Assembly: GCA_034509925.1 (NCBI GenBank)
Contig: CM067536.1
Span: 3,686,001-3,750,000, forward strand
Reading direction: 5' to 3'
DNA length: 64,000 bases
DNA from: Hirudinaria manillensis
Lineage: Eukaryota > Annelida > Clitellata > Hirudinida > Hirudinidae
Part shown: positions 1-10,810 of the stretch, in pieces
Numbering within the stretch: the first letter of the stretch is position 1
Layout: each line of letters begins with the position of its first letter
Translations under genes and position numbers: made by a program
Notes under the pieces: model-generated
What the model was told of the DNA's origin: nothing
Database searches by the model: none
Seen by the model: the letters and a program-made list of their open reading frames with translations, nothing else

Positions 1-338
1 TTTGAAATGGACTTTTGAATTGAATGTGCAAAGATTAAATATGGATTTCTAATCAATTATCATTTAAATTATGCTTTGTTTATGAATAAATACCTGATAA
101 AATAAATACCTAATAAATCCATTTAATGGATAATATCTGAATATTGTTTAAATGTGTTTTTAAATAAACAATAAACAATTAACTAAGTGTTTCTTAATGT
201 TTCGTTCCTTGTGTGATTTATTCTTGTTTTTTTTTTGGGCAACAAAAACAAATCCTTGACGGAGATCATTTTAAACGAATCAACTTAATTAAGTTCATGC
301 ATAGAACTTATCGGTCATTCACCACTCTCTTCATTGTC

Positions 339-427
339 GGTCGTCATCGTCATCATCATCACCACTCTCATCGTCGTCATCATCATCATCATCATCATCA
401 TCATCACCACCACCACCACCACTGTCA
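339..427. repeat. (CAT/CAC)n microsatellite
   Basis: Runs of CAT and CAC triplets with CGT interruptions. The His-rich and Ile-rich frames over it are products of the repeat. Confidence 0.9.
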
Positions 428-1869
428 TCGTCATCGACGTCATCTTCACCATAAACCCATTTTTTTTTTGGTCGTCCTATTTTAAAAAAATTAATTGGTC
501 ACTGAGAATAGAATTAAAGAAATATTCTGGGAAACATTTTTTGGGATTTTTTATTTAAATATATTTAAAAAATCCAAAGGTTTGTTTTTCAATCTTTAAT
601 AATTCAATAAAATAAATTGTACAAGATTATTAAAATAATAAAGATTATTATTAACTTTTATTAGTGGTTTATTAATTCTATTGATTCCGTTGAAAACCCG
701 TTTGAAAAAATAAAGCAAAAGGAACGACACAGGATTCCACAATTCATTTCAATTTAAATTATATTAAATTTTATTTTTCGTTTAATTAAATAAAAATGGC
801 GTTAAAAAATATCCTAAATTCTTAAATTATCATCACTTACATGAAATTGCGTTTTATGAAATTAAACTATTTTGAATTTAAAACAATTATTAATTAGAAT
901 TATTTGTAAAATATTTCAATTTTAAAAACAATTATTATTAATTAAGTTATTTGAAAATTGTTTTAATTTTAAAAAAAATCGAAAACCTTGGACTTTGACT
1001 CCTCGTGGGATAAACAAGCGCTTAAAGAGCGTTCAACTTCAACCTCGCTTGATTGACTGAAAAGAAAGAAAAAATAAACAAAATAAAGATTTTTAAGTAT
1101 TTAATTTCAATATTAATTTAAATATTGATCTAAATTGTAAATCAAATGTTGATTTAAAGATCAACTTAAATGTTTATTTAATTATTATTTTATTTATTCA
1201 TTTATTTATAATCTCATATGAAATATTTATTCAAATATCATTTTAAATGTTTATTTAAATACTATTTTAAATGTTTATCTATTATTTTATTTATTTACAT
1301 ATTTATACATTTATTTATTTTATTTTTTATTTATTTATAATCTCATTTTAATTGTTTATTTAAATATTGTTTCAATTATTTATTGAAATATCATTTTAAA
1401 TGCTTATATAAAGAGCATTATAAATGTTCATTTAAATATCAAATTTAAACCATTACCTGGAAAATCAGAACTTTAGTGGTGAACTAACAAACATTTCAAT
1501 GCAATTTGTTAACAAACAACAAAACAAACAACATAAAAGCAAACAACATTCAATGTTAATGCAACCAATTGTTACGTTTGTTACAATCGTTAACTTTTCC
1601 TTGACACGATTATTCGCTCGATATGATTAATTCTATTGGTTACAAACACAATATGGTATTAATTATAAATAAATAATTAATTATCTGAGCTAATTAATAA
1701 TTATCGGCAGAATTACAATGGTAGGTATATAATGTTTCGTGAACAAACACGGAGAACATCAAAACCGAAGAACAGCAACAGTAAAATCGAGAACAAAGAA
1801 TCCGAAATCCAATTTCTGCCAAGTGAACAAAGAATGCAAGAGGGAGGAATCTGTCAGGAAAGTTGTCGC

Positions 1870-2075
1870 CAGCAACAACAACAACACCAACAACAATGTC
1901 ACCACCACCAACACCAGCAGCAACAACAACAACAACAACACCAACAACAATGTTACCACCACCAACACCAGCAACAACAACAACAACAGCAGTAACAACA
2001 AGAACAACAATAACACCAACAACATTGTCACCACCACCACCACCACCACTAACATCACCATCAACAGCAACAACG
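1870..2075. repeat. CAA/CCA-rich tract with about 55-60 bp higher-order repeat
   Basis: Blocks of CAA triplets alternate with CACCACCAACACCAGCAG-like strings. The pair of a CAA run and a TGTCACCACC/TGTTACCACC block recurs about three times. Three frames stay open across it (Asn/Thr, Gln/His, Pro/Thr), as expected for a repeat. Confidence 0.85.
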
Positions 2076-2168
2076 ACTTCTGATTAAGCTTTTTGTCTCC
2101 AAACGACTTCGTAGGATTTTCATGTCCATGCTTGTTGAATTCAGTGCTGAAAGCGTTGCACTGTGATT

Positions 2169-2176
2169 TATAAAAG
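2169..2176 (+). promoter_or_regulatory. TATA-like box upstream of CCN-like gene A
   Basis: The string TATAAAAG lies about 750 bases before the first recognised CCN exon, on the same strand. Assigning it to that gene is inference; in such AT-rich DNA a chance match is quite possible. Confidence 0.3.
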
Positions 2177-2434
2177 GGATTTTTTTTTTTGCTATTTCGC
2201 GATTTCAAAGTAATTTCTGGAATTAAAAGTCATTTTAAGAATTAAAAAACATTGTAGGCTTTAGTCTGCCGATGTTGATTGATGAGATTTTTTTCGGTCC
2301 ATAGGTGTTCAATCAGATCCGAGGTTCAATCAGGAAAATAGTTGTCAAACTTTGACGAAATAAATTAATTTCTCGACGCAAAGTTGCATAAAACTAGACT
2401 CGGAACAGTCGCCATTAAAATTGCAAGTAGAGTT

Positions 2435-2500
2435 ATGATGTCGATACCGAACGGCAATTATGATAATGGTGTCAGCGATGGTGAGGACGACGACGACGAG
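2435..2500 (+). CDS. Weak candidate 5' coding exon of CCN-like gene A
   Basis: An ATG at 2435 opens 22 codons that become acidic (ending in a run of Asp and Glu) and stop at GAG followed by GTATAA, a possible splice donor. The exit phase is 0, which matches the entry phase of the IGFBP exon at 2919. Against it: a CCN protein is secreted, and this stretch encodes no signal peptide. The true first exon may lie elsewhere or outside the window. Confidence 0.2.
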
Positions 2501-2918
2501 GTATAAATTTCTTGTGGCTTCCTGTTGCTCTCCTCAAACACAAATTCCTTTCCTAAATCGTCCTGAGTAGCAAATTGTTTCTTGGACATCGTCCACATTC
2601 GTATTGCTTTTGCGAGAGTTTTTGTTGCTCTTATTGATCAGGTCGGCCTATGATTACTGTTGTTGCTATAGTATTTATTATTATAAACGATGTGCTGTCG
2701 CTATTATAATTATTTATTAATTATCATGTATGATATTTTATATTTTATGTTTTTTTTGTTACTGAAAATTCTTTGTAAAAAATGGTAATAAAATGAAATA
2801 CAATTCACGTTAATCAATAGATTAAATTAATTATTAAATTAATTGATTTAAATGAAAACTTCATAAAAAATGCACCATCGATGATGATTGATAATTTGTA
2901 AAACCAATTTGTTGGCAG

Positions 2919-3282
2919 CGGTTGCGCGTGAAGAGGTCGCTAGGAGAGAAGCAGACGGGGCCGAGTTTCAAATCTCTGTGCGAGGACCACTGCCAGTGTG
3001 CTCAACAAAACTCGTCGTTTCAACTGAGACGTCGTCAACAGAAAGGTCAGCACGATTCCTTATCCAGTCGATCCCTGGTCCTTACGGAACTCCAGTCGTC
3101 CGTTCAGTGTAAGAGCGGAGTCAGCAAAGTCATGGACGGATGCGGTTGCTGTTTGGTTTGTGCCAGACAGCAAGGGGACTCGTGCGACAAGATTCATCCC
3201 TGCGATGCTCTCAAACAACTCTTCTGCGACACCATCGTCTCCTCTCAAAACGGCCTCATCATTGAATCTGGAATCTGCAAGC
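2919..3282 (+). CDS. CCN-like gene A, IGFBP-domain exon
   Basis: This exon encodes the IGF-binding-protein-like module of a CCN matricellular protein, a secreted multi-domain modulator of growth factors and integrins. The 121 residues contain exactly 12 cysteines in the family order, with the hallmark DGCGCC followed by VCA, and C-x3-C-x-C near the start. About 36 residues rich in Gln, Ser and Arg separate CQC from the next cysteine, longer than usual. The acceptor is TTGGCAG just before 2919 and the donor is C|GTGAG at 3282. Entry phase is 0 and exit phase is 1, which fits the next exon. The N-terminal RLRVKRS suggests a signal-peptide exon upstream. Every base matches the exon at 35915-36278. 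Confidence 0.9.
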
Positions 3283-3693
3283 GTGAGATTTCTTTTTCGG
3301 TCGATTAAAACTTGCATTTCAAAATCGTTTTCAGCCAGTTACACAAGTCTTGTCTAGAAATAATTTGAAATGTTTTTTTAATTTATTTTTATATTAAAAT
3401 AAAGTGGAAAAAGTTTAAAAAGATATCCGCCAAAAAATAAATATAAAATAAAAAAATAAAATAAAAACTTCAAAGGCCTCCAAACGTCTCTCTCGAGATT
3501 TGAAGGAATTTTAAAATATTAAAAGGAACGCATTTAAGAAGTGATAAAATGAATCTTTTATGCGAGTCACTTTGTTGCTCGAATGGAAAATAATTTTTCA
3601 TTTTAATATGTTTAAGTCCCGTGTGCTCTTAGCGTATCAAGCCGAGCTTATGTAAAGCAATGAATGTTTTAATGCCATCAACAGAAATAATTA

Positions 3694-3986
3694 ATTATAT
3701 TATATTATATTATATTATATTATATTATATTATATTATATTATATTATATTATATTATATTATATTATATTATATTATATTATATTATATTATATTATAT
3801 TATATTATATTATATTATATTATATTATATTATATTATATTATATTATATTATATTATATTATATTATATTATATTATATTATATTATATTATATTATAT
3901 TATATTATATTATATTATATTATATTATATTATATTATATTATATTATATTATATTATATTATATTATATTATATTATATTATATT
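3694..3986. repeat. (ATTAT)n microsatellite, about 58 uninterrupted copies
   Basis: About 290 bases of pure five-base repeat with no interruption that I can see. The 120-residue Tyr/Ile/Leu frame across it is an artefact. Confidence 0.95.
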
Positions 3987-4140
3987 CAACCGAATAATTA
4001 CAATTTTAATCCTTTCATGTAACACAACATGTTTGGTGATATAAGAAACAACGCGCGGCAAAATTTTCAGACGACATTTCACTTGTTCGTTGTGAAGCAA
4101 TTTGTCACGGTGCTTGAATAACATTGCTTGAAGAAGATGT

Positions 4141-4258
4141 TCTGATTGATTTCACTCTTGTTCATTTCTGATTGATTTCAATCCTGTTCATTTCTGATTG
4201 ATTTCACTCATGTTCATTTCTGATTGATTTCAATCCTGTTCATCTCTGATTGATTTCA
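4141..4258. repeat. 26-bp minisatellite, 4.5 copies, two alternating variants
   Basis: The unit begins TCTGATTGATTTCA. Full units alternate between a CACTC form and a CAATC form in the order A-B-A-B, so the effective period is 52 bases. The last unit is cut short. Confidence 0.9.
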
Positions 4259-5532
4259 ACTTTTGAATTACTAATTCTTACTCACAATCATCCAATTAAA
4301 AAATAAATTATATTTGAAGAAATAACTGATTATTATACAATAAGTAAATTTAAAATCAGGTTAAAATAAAAACTAGATTTTTACATTTTAAAACATTTTG
4401 ATTAAATGACTGTTTTACAAGCGTTTAATCCAATTTAGTCATCAACTTAATCCTCGCTTTCGAGTGTTGATTGATGGAGAGGAATTTTAAGCCTGAAAGA
4501 ACAATCCGATTACAAAGATTCAGGATTTGCCTTCTCGTCTCAGATGGTTTCCAATGAGTTTTCCCTGAGACTTGCTCCACTTTCATGTAAATAATTTATT
4601 TCTTTCCAAGACGAATGCCATTAGAATCTCTGGAAATTCAAAATATCTTAAAATTTTTTAATGTACACTTAAATGACAATTCATAATTGACCATTCTTTG
4701 CCAGCCTGAAACACTTGAAACAGAAAATATTTCAAGATTCTTATCTACCCTGAAATTTCAACAAAACAGATTCGATTTTAAAACTTCCGAAAAATCCAAA
4801 CTAATGGAATATTCCATATTCTCTACGCACGACCTTGAAAATCTCCGAAGGTCAACAGGCACCGACTTCTCTTCCTTTCCGATCCAGAAATTGGCACTTT
4901 TCACGCTACGCAGACTCCTCGTCAAAATGAAACCCGAGTAGATTAATAAGGACCGCCAAAAATATGGAGAGCCGTCGTAAATATGAATAATTTGTCGCGA
5001 ATAGATGCAATTTGTCATGAATATAAAGAATTCGTGACAGCCCCGTCATAAAGTCACATCTGTCTGAGATTTACGAGCGGCGGAACACAAGAAGAGCAGA
5101 AAACCCGATGAAGCAATTGAGCCTCGTCTGCCCCTCCTTTATCTCTGCATTTATTGCCACTTCCTCTGAGGTTTTCGGATCCGAAATCATTCAGAATTTT
5201 ATGACCGCCGTAACCGCTCTACGAGATGTTAATTAAAATGGCCACTGAAAATCGATCGTTAATTTTGGATTTTGAGTACTTGCAATCAAGTGGAAAATGT
5301 GGTAATTTGATTCTGAATTGCGATGACAGGGAATGCCATCCAAAGTGTTTTCTCGTCTGCCTCTTTTAGGAAAATGACAACATAATTTGAATAACTTAAT
5401 ACTGTTTAGGGTTCATTTGTAGGATTAATAATTAAAGCCTTATTAATTCTATCATCTATCGATATTATTTATTTTTAATAACTGTTATTGTTGTTGTTAT
5501 TATTATTCATAATAAAAATTGATAATTTTCAG

Positions 5533-5762
5533 CCAAGTCTGGAGAGCCGTGTTTGATCGACGGTAAAAAGTACGAGGATGGTTTGCAATTTCAACTGAAC
5601 TGCAGTCTCTCGTGTAGTTGTCAGAACGGTCAGTACGCATGCGCCTCGCTCTGTCCTCAGGAGGAGAGACCGCCATCTAGCGAACATTGCGGACAGGCCA
5701 AGCTGCTCTCCATCGCTGGCAGATGCTGCAGGGAGTGGGTCTGTCCACACCCCCCTCAGCAC
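5533..5762 (+). CDS. CCN-like gene A, VWC-domain exon
   Basis: This exon encodes the von Willebrand factor type C module, the CCN segment associated with binding BMP/TGF-beta-type ligands. About 77 residues hold the 10 expected cysteines, ending in RCCREWVC. The acceptor is ATTTTCAG and the donor is CAC|GTGAGA. Entry is phase 1: CC joins the C left by the IGFBP exon to give Pro. Exit is phase 0. The sequence is identical by eye to 37752-37981 over all 230 bases, and about nine bases of the following intron also match. Confidence 0.9.
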
Positions 5763-6778
5763 GTGAGAGGCCCTCATGTTTATTCATTGAAGGCTTTGAC
5801 ACTTGCAAATATAATTCAGGCTAATGAGACTTTTCCTCTCTCCTAGAATTTCCCAAGTCTGGAATAATTGCGTGTTCGCAGAATATTCGACGATTTTCAA
5901 AAAATTATTTCCATTTTCGACGATGTTTTTGTTTTGTTTTGTTGTTTTTATCGTAAAATAAAATTAGTTTTATTAAACAAAATAGTTCTGAGCACAAAAA
6001 CGCAGCAAAACATTAAAAAAATAACTATTTCTACTGGGTTTCCCTCTTCCAGGAATACTCGTGGAATTTCTGGAAAATTCTGAATTTTCACTTTTTAATT
6101 TTCTTTCTTTCGCATTTTAAATTTCTAATGTTTTTCTTTAAAATACCGAAAATAAGGAGATTTCTAAAAGAATTATTTATTATTTTTAAGAAACATCTTA
6201 AAGGATTCACAAAAAAAAACATGTTGCGAGGTCTGCTTTTGATGACCTCACGACTACCTCTTAACTGTTTAACTTTCCTTTTATTAATTATTATTATATT
6301 TATTTTAATTAATATTAATTGTAATATTAATTAAATGATTAATTAATTCTATTAATATCAATTTCTAAGATAATAACTTAAATAATTATTAATAATTTAT
6401 TAATTTAATAGCACTTTATTCTGCATGTTATCCAATTTGTAATCCAATGAATACTTAACAGGTTCGAGTCAGTCGTAAATATTAACAAACTACTAAGTAA
6501 TGCATGATGATAATGCATCCTTTTTATCTCAGAACTTGCGTCCCTAAAGCAGTTAATGGGACTATTAACGTCTTCAAAACCCACCTCTCGCAATGCCACG
6601 GGGTACCTTGGCGACGAAGAGCTACCTAAATGACCGACAGAAACCCACCTGCGGCCCTACATTGATTAATTCTGATTAATAAGAACTTTATCTTTATTAA
6701 GATTTTTGATTAATTGTAATTAATAATTTATTAATTTATATTATAATGTGGTTAAAAAATATTATTTGTTGAGACCAG
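5763..6778 (+). other. Intron of CCN-like gene A (phase 0)
   Basis: AT-rich intron between the VWC and linker exons. A GC-richer patch at about 6530-6660 stands out, but I found no splice-bounded open frame in it. Confidence 0.75.
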
Positions 6779-6869
6779 GCAGATGACAACCTGTACACGA
6801 ATTCTTACGAAAGAGAAGATAGCGATCTCCACTTGGCAGGAGAGCGAGACTCGTCATCGACTTTGAAAG
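6779..6869 (+). CDS. CCN-like gene A, linker exon between VWC and TSP1
   Basis: A 91-base exon encodes about 30 residues, acidic and Ser-rich, without cysteine, starting ADDNLYTNSY. It matches the variable hinge that separates the two halves of CCN proteins. The acceptor is GACCAG before 6779 and the donor is AAAG|GTTTGA. Splice phase is the main support: the VWC exon exits in phase 0, the TSP1 exon must be entered in phase 1, and this exon goes from 0 to 1 without a stop. The alternative acceptor at 6782 gives a stop codon. No matching sequence is present in gene B. Confidence 0.75.
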
Positions 6870-7849
6870 GTTTGAAGAATATTTATTTATTTATTAAATT
6901 AACAATTGTTTAATTAATTAAAATTATTACTACATGATTAATTGGGAATTTGTTAAATTATGATTAAATATGAAATTAATCTAGTGTTATTTCATAAAAC
7001 TTGTTACCAAATATTCGGTTGAAATCAAACAGAAATGAAGATAAAATACTTGCGTGGTATAATAGTCAGATTCAATTTAAAATTCAATTTAAAATTATTT
7101 CTTATGATTATTTGTAAATTGTGAAAAAAATGATGTAGTATTGTGATATTATTTATAATTAAGTAATTTAACAGCAAACGGATTATCAATACAACTTACA
7201 TTATTATCAAATATAGTATTAATTTTCTTAATAATTCTTGTAAATAAATTTATTTTCACTTTTAAAACGAGACATTAATTTTAAAATTATGTTTTAATAA
7301 ACGAAACAAAATGGCTTAAATTACGTTTTATTCTTTCAAAAGATCGCATTTATTATAAAATTACATTTCCTGTCGCGAACAAAAAGTAAATATCACATAT
7401 AATTCATTCACGAGAAAATTAGTGACGCCAATATAAATATTTCTTTTAAAATTTAAAATAGAATTTAGATTTATTTATTCATGATTAAACATCTTATTTA
7501 AACGATTAATGACGCAAAACGTGATTCAATTGTGATCCAAATTTGATAAATTGATAAATTAGATTAATTATTAATTAGATAAATTGATAAATTGCCAAAA
7601 AAAGTAATAAATAATGAAACATCAAGAATTGCTTCAATTTCCAAGATGGAATCCCTTTATTATCGTCTCGTGAAATTTCAGCCATTAATCAAAAATTGGA
7701 CAAAAATTCAAGAAAATCAATCATTTTGCAGATGAATTAATTTAAATTTTAATGATACGTTATTTATAATTATTTCGGAATTATTTTCAACTGCTTTTAA
7801 TCGGTTGATAAAACAGTTTAACACCGAATGCATGAATGAATTTAAACTG

Positions 7850-8150
7850 CAGAATGGCCATGTAGTAACTTTCACGCACAGGGAACCAGTAATGACATCA
7901 ATCGCTGTACGTTCGATACCCGTCCTACGCCCTGGTATGGGAGCGCTTTATAACTGAGGCAAGAAGTGCCTTGGCATTCTCAGGGATATGTGAGGCACTT
8001 GAAAGATCGATTGATTGCAACTTCAATTGAAACTTTCTTGAAACATTTTTGCGGTCATGGAATGACTGTTGAATTTCGGGCATAAATGACTGTCGATTAA
8101 GAAGAGCCTTTGCATCCTGTAAGGATGAAGCACTCAAAAATCGAGCAATT
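7850..8150 (-). mobile_element. Possible mobile-element fragment in intron
   Basis: This segment is clearly richer in GC than the intron around it. It carries GTTCGATACCC (7912-7922), which resembles a polymerase III B box, and a 70-residue open frame on the minus strand. That frame has no motif I recognise. A tRNA-derived SINE or a transposon fragment would explain the base composition. This is inference. Confidence 0.25.
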
Positions 8151-8696
8151 GCAAATAAATAATAATTAAAATTCTAATAAATTTAATAAATCATAATCAA
8201 AACCCATGATATCGTATCATGAAAATCTAAAACGTTAATTCAAAATTTGTAAAATGGAACACGAATTGAATGCTTATCAATGATAATATTTTTATGAGTT
8301 AGGGTTAATATTTTTACATTTTAAAGTTGATCTACATATTCAAAATATGAATATGACTTAAGTACATTATATTAATTCATGAAATATTTTGTTAAAATGA
8401 AGGATATAATAAAAGAAAATATTTCACAAAATTCCCTGAGTGGCCAAAAATCTTCCGTAAACATTTTTATTTTATAACAAAAATAATATAATAATCCTTT
8501 TTGATGGCTTTATGTTTCCGTATCAAATTTTGAGCAATAAAATGGAATAAAAATAAAAATAAATAAAAATAAAATAAAGAAATCCTGATTTAATTTTCAA
8601 TCTTTTTCTTTGTGCTTCGTTTGAACTTTGAACTCTAACAAATTGAATAAAATGTACGTTGGAATCATGGAGATTTTATATTTATTGGGCCGATTA

Positions 8697-8697
8697 C

Positions 8698-8758
<61 letters not shown>

Positions 8759-8760
8759 GT
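8697..8760. repeat. (ATT)n microsatellite
   Basis: About 20 ATT copies with a single GTT interruption near the end. Confidence 0.9.
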
Positions 8761-9516
8761 TATTATTATTCATTTATTGTTATCAATAAAATACTTTTTG
8801 AATCACTTACAACTGATTATGAGTAATTGTTAATATAATATATTCAAACCCTACTTAATAATAATTATATAACAATAATATAATTATAATCACATAACAA
8901 TGTAATTACAATAAGATATTACAATATTATTATAATAACATATTACAATATTATTATAATAACAATTATTGTTATTAAAAATAATAAATTATTATTATTA
9001 TTATTTAAAATAATTATTATTATTGTTCTTATAAACTTCAGAACGATGGCAAAAGAAAAGCTTGATAAAAACGTGAAAATTCGAAATTAAACGTTTTTCA
9101 AGACGAGACAGAAAGCGTTTTTAACGTCATCTTCCTTTGGTCCTCTGAATTTGCCCGAAGACATTTTGGGGTTCTTTAAGTGCTACCAGTTTGTCTTCGT
9201 TCGACATGATTTTGTGTGCCGTGAATAAGATTTAGAATTTATTTATTTATTCGTTTATTTATTTATTTTTAATATTTCCAGTGTTTTTTTGAATTCGTGT
9301 AAAATATTTATAATCCGCATTTCTATAATAGTTTATTGGTTTTGGAAATTAAAAACTTGTCAGATTTTTAATAAATTTTGCTATATTAATTTAAAAGTTG
9401 TCTCAATGAATTCAAAATAAGCTTTTAAAAGTTTTTAAAAAAAACTTAGAATTTATCATTTGTTTATTTTCGATAAATCCTGAGACAAAATATTCTTTAA
9501 ATATATTCTACGTCAG

Positions 9517-9707
9517 ATGTCAGTAGAAGAGAGCGCTGCATAAAGGACGTCTCCCAGTGGAGTTCGTGTTCGGCCACTTGTGGAACCGGTTGGTCCATCC
9601 ACATGACCAACGACAATGAAAACTGCAAGACGGTCGTCGAACGCAAGATGTGCTACATGAGACCGTGTCCGCCCGATGAAGCACAAATCAACCCCAATGC
9701 ATCACTG
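9517..9707 (+). CDS. CCN-like gene A, TSP1-domain exon
   Basis: This exon encodes the thrombospondin type 1 module, which in CCN proteins contacts cell-surface and matrix partners. It contains six cysteines and the signature WSSCSATCGTG, then TNDNENC, close to the family's TNDNxxC. The acceptor is CGTCAG. The first two bases AT join the G from the linker exon to give Asp. The exon exits in phase 0 at CTG|GTCTGA. From 9525 onward it differs from gene B at one base (Pro CCC against CCA); the first eight bases hold four further differences. Confidence 0.9.
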
Positions 9708-10244
9708 GTCTGACTTTTAGTTTCATTTTAATGAATTTAAATGCATTAATGAATTAATTTTATGATAAAATATTTTCAAGATAAAATTAGTTTTAATTTT
9801 GTAAATTAATTTTTATAAGACAATTCTTAAAAGGAATTTAGAAAAAAATAGATTTTTAGATTTAGTTTTTGTAATTTTTGTTCGAAAGAAAAATAAAAGA
9901 TTGTGATGTCGAAATTGACGTGAGATTTTAAAGCTGATTGGGGAGACGATCTTGATAATCTCCAAGTTAGAGCATACTCAGGTCTTTTGTATTTGCAAAC
10001 TGACGATATTGAAATCAGTATTCATCAGCAAGTGAATATTATAATCTGTATTCATGAATAATGAAATCAATACTCATATCTAATATTAATATTAAATTAT
10101 AAATATTAAATTATATATTCATCCGTCACAATACCAATTCCATTCAACACTGTATTAATCCGCCGTTAAAATCTGAATTCCACTAATCCTACTCTTAGAC
10201 TACCACCTTAATACCCTTAATTATTAAATACTTTTTTTGTAAAG
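9708..10244 (+). other. Last intron of CCN-like gene A
   Basis: AT-rich phase-0 intron with acceptor TTTTTTTGTAAAG. Only about ten bases next to the donor resemble gene B. Confidence 0.8.
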
Positions 10245-10550
10245 GCGTGGAGCCAATGTCTGGAAGGAGCTGCAATGGTGACTCTGGTCATAGAAGGATG
10301 CGAAAGCAGGTCCGAAGTCAATACGACTTTCTGCGGCAGTTGTTACCTCCCTTCACCGAAGTTGAACGCCAATCCTCACCTGGTCGACACCACTTTCGAG
10401 ACCTTTCCACCGGTCACGAAACGCTGCTGCAAACCCGGCCAAACGAGGACTTTGGAAGTTCCCATGGTTTGTGACAACGGCACGGCTATCGACATGAAGT
10501 TCAGACAAATTAGAACTTGCAGGTGCAAGGAGGATTTCTGCGGAGCTTAA
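10245..10550 (+). CDS. CCN-like gene A, C-terminal cystine-knot exon and stop
   Basis: This exon encodes the CT (cystine-knot) module that closes CCN proteins and supports dimerisation and integrin or proteoglycan contact. The 101 residues hold ten cysteines, including the CC pair in RCCKPGQTRT and a C-x-C near the end, and finish with TAA. About 27 residues are inserted between FCGSC and the CC pair. Together the five exons give 393 residues with 12+10+6+10 = 38 cysteines, exactly the family count. Which vertebrate CCN it matches cannot be decided from this. It is much diverged from gene B apart from an identical 23-base island at 10428-10450. Confidence 0.88.
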   Translation, partial: AWSQCLEGAAMVTLVIEGCESRSEVNTTFCGSCYLPSPKLNANPHLVDTTFETFPPVTKRCCKPGQTRTLEVPMVCDNGTAIDMKFRQIRTCRCKEDFCGA

Positions 10551-10804
10551 ATATTGATTAATTACTTAATTAATTAATTTTATTGTTTTTTATTAATTTA
10601 TAATTAAATGGTTATTTCTTCTCTTCTTGAATTCGATATGTGACATTGCAAAGTGTTTGTTGAATATTTAAGGTCTTCTTGATGTAAAAGATGTCCAAAG
10701 TTATTCTAGAATAACTGATGGATTGATGGATGAATGGATTGGTGGATGGATGGAATAACGTTTTGTTGCAAACCACAACAACATCTGCAACAACACGATG
10801 CATT

Positions 10805-10810
10805 AATAAA
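10805..10810 (+). terminator. Polyadenylation signal AATAAA of CCN-like gene A
   Basis: The first clear AATAAA after the stop codon, about 255 bases downstream. In AT-rich DNA this is suggestive only. Confidence 0.45.

Larger units (their letters stand above)
1..2434. other. AT-rich non-coding flank upstream of CCN-like gene A
   Basis: No gene is recognisable here. The stretch is AT-rich with a CAT/CAC repeat near 339-427 and a CAA/CCA-rich tract near 1870-2075. The open frames over these tracts are translated microsatellite and are not called as genes. A TATA-like TATAAAAG at 2169-2176 on the + strand is the only promoter-like string seen, and it could serve CCN-like gene A. Confidence 0.6.
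3283..5532 (+). other. Intron of CCN-like gene A with a pentanucleotide array and a 26-bp minisatellite
   Basis: This is the phase-1 intron between the IGFBP and VWC exons. It holds the ATTAT array and the 26-bp tandem repeat listed separately. The slightly GC-richer part at 4690-5220 has open frames on both strands but no domain or splice support. It shows no similarity by eye to the matching intron of gene B (36279-37751). Confidence 0.8.
6870..9516 (+). other. Long intron of CCN-like gene A
   Basis: Phase-1 intron of about 2.6 kb, mostly AT-rich, with an (ATT)n run near 8697-8760. The only notable stretch is the GC-richer, element-like segment at 7850-8150, listed separately. Confidence 0.75.

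Noticed and set aside
4141-4258. CRISPR-like array
   Set aside because: Units are directly adjacent, without unique spacers, and the window is eukaryotic.
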